Positions 5,835 through 8,921 of a stretch of DNA of 8,921 bases are shown here, one piece after another; position 1 is the first letter of the stretch; each line of letters starts with the position of its first letter. A program made the translations under genes and the position numbers. The DNA is from JAIBBG01 sp046304755 (GTDB lineage Bacteria; Bacteroidota; Bacteroidia; Flavobacteriales_D; Sanyastnellaceae). Below the pieces are notes generated by a model. That model made no database searches, was not told where the DNA came from, and worked only from the letters and a program-made list of their open reading frames with translations. The stretch covers positions 1 through 8,921 of the forward strand of contig JBKCDO010000012.1 of the NCBI GenBank assembly GCA_046304755.1. The letters run 5' to 3'.

Positions 5835-7137
5835 CAACGCGGCGCCCAACACTGTGATAGTGGTAGCCGAGCTCATCCATTTTGCTGAGGTCGTAAAGGT
5901 TGCGACCGTCGAAGATGGTTTTGCTTTTCAATAAAGACGTTATGCGATTGAAGTCCGGATTGCGGAAGGCGCTCCACTCGGTGCAGATCAACAGGCAATC
6001 GGCATTTTGAAGCGCTTCGTATTGATCGGTGCAATAGGTGATATGATAGCCCTTTTGCTTTTTCACGTTTTCCATGGCTTCAGGATCGAAGACTTGGATG
6101 GTTGCTCCTGCTTCGAGCAAGTGCTCAATCATATACAGCGCAGGTGCTTCTCGGATATCATCGGTGTCGGGCTTGAATGCCAATCCCCACAATGCAATCG
6201 TCACGTTCGTGAGTGAGCCGTTATAGAAATCGAGAATGGGACCGAGCAGGGAAGTTTTCTGACGCTCGTTCACCTTCATCACGCTTTTGAGAATCTTGAA
6301 CTCGTAGTGATTTTCCATGCCGCTGTGGAATAGCGCCTGAACGTCTTTGGGGAAGCATGATCCGCCATAACCAATACCCGGGAAGAGGAATCGCTTTCCG
6401 ATGCGGGTATCTGAACCGATACCAATGCGTACCATATCTACATCGGCGCCTACCTTCTCGCAGAAATTCGCGATTTCATTCATGAAGGAAATCTTGGTTG
6501 CGAGGAATGCATTAGCTGCGTACTTGGTTAATTCTGCACTGCGCTCATCCATGAAAATGATGGGATTTCCTTGGCGTGTGAAAGGCTTATACAATTCTTC
6601 CATAAGCTTTTGAGCGCGTGCACTCTCAGTGCCAATTACCACGCGATCAGGCTTCATGAAATCATCTACAGCGAATCCTTCACGCAGGAACTCGGGGTTG
6701 CTCACGATATCGAACTGAACGGAAGTTTGTTCCGCCACCGCTTTATGAACCTTCTCCGCAGTTCCAACCGGCACGGTGCTTTTGTCTACAATCACTTTGT
6801 AGTCGGTGATCATCTTTCCGAGTTGGGTAGCGACATTGAGCACGTAGCTTAAATCGGCGCTGCCGTCTTCACCGGGAGGTGTGGGTAGTGCAAGGAAAAT
6901 GATTTGGGCGCTATCAACGGCGCTCTTCAAATCGGTCGTGAAATGCAAACGTCCTTCACGGATGTTGCGTTCAAAGAGCACATCTAAGTGAGGTTCGTAA
7001 ATCGGAATTTCTCCGTTGCGCATGCGCTCAACTTTGTTGGCATCGATATCGACACACACGACATTATTGCCTGTTTCTGCGAAACAGGTCCCTGTGACTA
7101 AACCGACATAACCGGATCCTACTACGGTGATATTCAT
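5824..7137 (-). CDS. ugd: UDP-glucose 6-dehydrogenase
   Basis: It oxidises UDP-glucose twice with NAD+ to UDP-glucuronate in the cytoplasm, a precursor for capsule, exopolysaccharide and other surface sugars. From ATG 7137 the protein is 437 aa, the normal family length; the frame extends 10 codons further upstream, but MNITVVGSGYVGLVTG is the expected N-terminus. Visible features are the Rossmann motif GSGYVG (7-12) with D30 closing the second strand, STVPVGT (120-126), NPEFLREG (147-154, E149), the catalytic lysine in ELTKYAANAF (K205, N209), and the nucleophile loop GYGGSCFPKD (C261, D265). C-terminal motifs GLAFKPDTDDIRE and FDGRNLYD belong to the UDP-binding domain. All key residues are present. 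It lies 60 bp downstream of the ABC ATPase gene on the same strand and may have its own promoter. Related UDP-ManNAc dehydrogenases are less likely from these motifs. Confidence 0.95.
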   Translation of the reverse strand: MNITVVGSGYVGLVTGTCFAETGNNVVCVDIDANKVERMRNGEIPIYEPHLDVLFERNIREGRLHFTTDLKSAVDSAQIIFLALPTPPGEDGSADLSYVLNVATQLGKMITDYKVIVDKSTVPVGTAEKVHKAVAEQTSVQFDIVSNPEFLREGFAVDDFMKPDRVVIGTESARAQKLMEELYKPFTRQGNPIIFMDERSAELTKYAANAFLATKISFMNEIANFCEKVGADVDMVRIGIGSDTRIGKRFLFPGIGYGGSCFPKDVQALFHSGMENHYEFKILKSVMKVNERQKTSLLGPILDFYNGSLTNVTIALWGLAFKPDTDDIREAPALYMIEHLLEAGATIQVFDPEAMENVKKQKGYHITYCTDQYEALQNADCLLICTEWSAFRNPDFNRITSLLKSKTIFDGRNLYDLSKMDELGYHYHSVGRRVVKS

Positions 7138-7197
7138 GACACGTATGATTAGGTGGCGAAAGTACAAACGAATGCATGAAAATGCATGGTTGAAGTA
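7138..7197 (-). promoter_or_regulatory. Intergenic gap before ugd with weak -7-like element
   Basis: This 60-bp gap separates the ATPase stop from the ugd start. On the minus strand TACTTTCG (7164-7157) matches TAnnTTTG except for one base and sits 19 nt before the ugd ATG, a suitable distance. No TTTG-like -33 element stands at the right spacing, so ugd may instead be read through from the ABC genes. There is no terminator-like hairpin with a U tract. Confidence 0.28.
7171..7188. repeat. Tandem AATGCATG pair / small hairpin upstream of ugd
   Basis: AATGCATG occurs at 7171-7178 and 7181-7188. Because ATGCAT is a palindrome, 7172-7177 can pair with 7182-7187 around GAAA (plus strand) or TTTC (minus strand). 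The site lies about where the -33 region of a ugd promoter would be, so it could be an operator or just an AT-rich short repeat. Confidence 0.4.
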
Positions 7198-7866
7198 CTA
7201 CACTTCACGCAGGATTCCTTCTGTTAATTCATAGGTTTTGTGTGCGTAAACCTGGCTTAAAGCCGGATCGTGTGAGGTGAGTATGATGCCTGTTCCGGTA
7301 TGCGCTGCCAGATCCTTGAGTATTTGCATCAACTCTTCTTTGGCGATGTAGTCGAGGTAGGTGGTAGGCTCATCGAGCAAGAGAAACTCAGCGCACTGGG
7401 CGATGGCTCTAGCCAGCATGGTGAGTTGTAATTGACCGTCGCTGATTTCGGCGGATGATTGATGGGCGATGGGGGTTAATCGGAACAGTTCCAGTGTGTG
7501 TTGGATGTGTTCTTCCAGCGACATTCCTGTTTTCACCCAAGCCCCGTTGAACGCGCCCATTTCCAACAGCTGTTGAACGGTCAATCCCGCAATGCGTGTG
7601 CGATCGGTCCATACTGCGCCGATAATCGCTGAACGTTGAATGGGCGAAAGGAGTGAAAGATCGTTTTTGCCTTGCGTGATTCTTCCGGATTGTACGGGAA
7701 TAATGCCTGCAATACAACGCAGCAGCGTGCTTTTGCCGCTTCCATTGCGCCCTTGAATGGCAGTGATTTGACCTTTTTCCGCCACGAGCGTGGCGCCGCG
7801 AAGAATTTTTTTCTCCCCGAATCCGGCGTTGATGGCGTCAATATGCAGTGCTGTGTGATCCTTCAT
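7198..7866 (-). CDS. ABC transporter ATP-binding protein, iron-siderophore/heme/cobalamin type
   Basis: This is the cytoplasmic ATPase that drives the membrane permease encoded just upstream (FecE/BtuD-like). The product is 222 aa, shorter than the usual 250-270 of the family. Motifs: Walker A GRNGSGKST (39-47), signature ISDGQ (141-145, in place of LSGGQ), Walker B FLLLDEP (161-167), D-loop YLD (170-172), H-loop SHD (H199). The Q-loop region reads IGAVWTDRTRIAGLTV and has no Gln at the usual place; as I recall, many Bacteroidota members of this family carry a similar L-T-D/E-R/K variant. ATG 7866 overlaps the permease stop by 4 bp (ATGA), indicating translational coupling. The transported ligand cannot be read from the ATPase. 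Confidence 0.92.
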   Translation of the reverse strand: MKDHTALHIDAINAGFGEKKILRGATLVAEKGQITAIQGRNGSGKSTLLRCIAGIIPVQSGRITQGKNDLSLLSPIQRSAIIGAVWTDRTRIAGLTVQQLLEMGAFNGAWVKTGMSLEEHIQHTLELFRLTPIAHQSSAEISDGQLQLTMLARAIAQCAEFLLLDEPTTYLDYIAKEELMQILKDLAAHTGTGIILTSHDPALSQVYAHKTYELTEGILREV

Positions 7867-8864
7867 ACCAATGATTTGAAGGTTTTTGGTCCGAGCAAGA
7901 GTATGATGACAAAGGGCGCACCCAATGCTGAAGCAATGGTATTGAGCGGAAGGGTGGTCATTCGACTAACGAGGTCACAGAGCATAGCCGTGCATCCACC
8001 GATAAGCAGATTGGGCACGAGGTTTTGCCGATGATCGGCGGTGTTCATGAGTTTGCGCGAAAGGTGAGGTACGGCAAGGCCGATGAAGGCGATGGGCCCG
8101 CAAAACGCAGTGGCAATGCCTGACAGCAGTCCGGCGATGATGATCATACTTCGGCGCGTTTGATTCACATTGACACCCATGGTAAGGGCATAGTGATCTC
8201 CCAGGAGCATGAGATTCAATCGGGGTAGAATACGCAGCGAGATGATTAGACTCACCAGTAACGCCCCTGCGATGAGCGCATTTTCCCGAAAGTCACAGTT
8301 GGCGAAGCTGCCTAGTCCCCATTGAATGTAGCTGCGCAGGGCCTCGTTGGTAGCTTTGGATTGCAAGGCATCTACTACAGCAGAGGTGAAAAACGAGAGC
8401 ATGATTCCGAATATCAGGAGGATGGCTTGATCAGAGATACGTCGCGCTACCAGCAACACAAGTCCGAGGGAAAGCAATGCGCCGAAAAAAGCAGCAGAGG
8501 CCAAGGTGGCGACTCCCCAATCAGAGGCGATGATGCGCGCGCCGGCGGTCATGGCCATGAGCGCAACCCCCAGGCTTGCTCCGGAGGTGATGCCCAGCAT
8601 CGAAGGGCCTGCCAGAGGATTGCGAAAGAGTGTTTGCATAAGCATGCCGCTCCAGGCCAGCGAGGCGCCGGTGAGGCATGCGGCGAGCGTACGGGGAATG
8701 CGTGAATCCCAGATGATGGTCTGAAAGCCTTGATCGGCCTGCGTTGAGCGAGATAGCGCATGGATGAGTTCGCTGAAGGGAATGGGCACACTTCCCAGAG
8801 CCAGTTCGAGCACCATAAGTGCTGGCAAGAGTGCCCATAGCAGGATGTTCCTCGCGTGATTCAT
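7863..8864 (-). CDS. FecCD-family ABC transporter permease (iron-siderophore/heme/cobalamin)
   Basis: An inner-membrane permease that passes an iron chelate, heme or cobalamin from a periplasmic binding protein into the cytoplasm. ATG 8864 is preferred over TTG 8873, which would add three residues; the product is 333 aa, the family length. The sequence is hydrophobic throughout and compatible with about ten membrane helices. Family hallmarks are RIPRTLAACLTGASLAWSG (55-73), QTLFRNPLAGPSMLGITSGA (77-96), the coupling-helix region GPIAFIGLAVPHLSR (256-270) that contacts the ATPase, and the end motif GAPFVIILL (315-323). It pairs with the overlapping ATPase gene. No binding protein is seen in the window, so it may be the 12-codon tail upstream or encoded elsewhere. 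Substrate is not determinable here. Confidence 0.93.
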   Translation of the reverse strand: MNHARNILLWALLPALMVLELALGSVPIPFSELIHALSRSTQADQGFQTIIWDSRIPRTLAACLTGASLAWSGMLMQTLFRNPLAGPSMLGITSGASLGVALMAMTAGARIIASDWGVATLASAAFFGALLSLGLVLLVARRISDQAILLIFGIMLSFFTSAVVDALQSKATNEALRSYIQWGLGSFANCDFRENALIAGALLVSLIISLRILPRLNLMLLGDHYALTMGVNVNQTRRSMIIIAGLLSGIATAFCGPIAFIGLAVPHLSRKLMNTADHRQNLVPNLLIGGCTAMLCDLVSRMTTLPLNTIASALGAPFVIILLLGPKTFKSLV

Positions 8865-8882
8865 CTTGGGCAAAAATGCAAC

Positions 8883-8921
8883 TTATTCCGCCTTTTTGAT
8901 GCGGGTTCTCCGGGCGGTATG
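8883..8921 (-). CDS. Possible C-terminal tail of an upstream minus-strand gene (partial)
   Basis: Reading in from the right edge on the minus strand, the frame shared with the permease gives HTARRTRIKKAE followed by TAA at 8885-8883, 18 bp before the permease ATG. A short basic tail and this tight spacing would fit the preceding gene of an operon. Only 12 codons are visible, and the other minus-strand frames are also open here, so the evidence is weak. No identity is proposed. Confidence 0.25.
   Translation of the reverse strand, partial: HTARRTRIKKAE

Noticed and set aside
7138..7167. 10-codon N-terminal extension of UDP-glucose 6-dehydrogenase
   Set aside because: The Rossmann strand normally begins right after the initiator Met (MNITVVGSGYVG), so ATG 7137 is preferred.
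7672..8034. 120-codon plus-strand frame across the ATPase/permease junction
   Set aside because: Antisense to two overlapping genes with strong family motifs; no independent evidence.
8886..8917. Inverted repeat ccgcc ... ggcgg near the right edge as a terminator
   Set aside because: Only five paired bases around a loop of about 20 nt and no suitable U tract after the stem.

Overview
The window looks like part of a chromosome from a member of the Bacteroidota, probably of the Flavobacteriales/Cryomorphaceae type. Two adjacent genes encode large Cys-rich surface proteins with the two kinds of type IX secretion (T9SS) C-terminal domain. A candidate promoter resembles the Bacteroidota TTTG / TAnnTTTG consensus, most starts lack a strong Shine-Dalgarno sequence, and the ABC ATPase has Bacteroidota-like motif variants. 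Base composition is moderate, near 50% GC by eye. The genus cannot be named from the sequence alone.

Plus-strand half (1-5834). The window opens inside a secreted protein with HYR-like Cys repeats, an inserted domain of unknown type and a Por-type (type A) sorting domain. A strong intrinsic terminator follows. The next unit starts with an A-rich candidate promoter and a possible 46-codon small ORF that overlaps the following start by ATGA. It continues with a 1112-aa modular surface protein: signal peptide, Ig-like region, P-domain-like jelly roll, seven repeats of 74-76 residues, a PKD domain and a CHU_C/gliding-motility-type (type B) C-terminal domain. Five bases later comes a rhomboid-type intramembrane serine protease with a TTG start, probably in the same transcript.

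Minus-strand half (5824-8921). Read right to left, this holds the extreme tail of an unidentified upstream gene, a FecCD-family permease and its ATPase (4-bp ATGA overlap), then, after 60 bp, UDP-glucose 6-dehydrogenase. The permease and ATPase form the inner-membrane part of an iron-siderophore, heme or cobalamin importer; no substrate-binding protein or TonB receptor is visible. UDP-glucose 6-dehydrogenase makes UDP-glucuronate for surface polysaccharides. It converges on the rhomboid gene and the two coding regions overlap tail to tail by 11 bp.

Most of this is recognisable Bacteroidota housekeeping and surface biology. The points most worth a second look are the T9SS-cargo/rhomboid pair with an altered protease motif (GASV instead of GASG), the nested domain in the first protein, the regular 75-residue repeat array, and the small overlapping ORF ahead of the large adhesin. 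No RNA gene, CRISPR array, insertion sequence or phage gene was seen.
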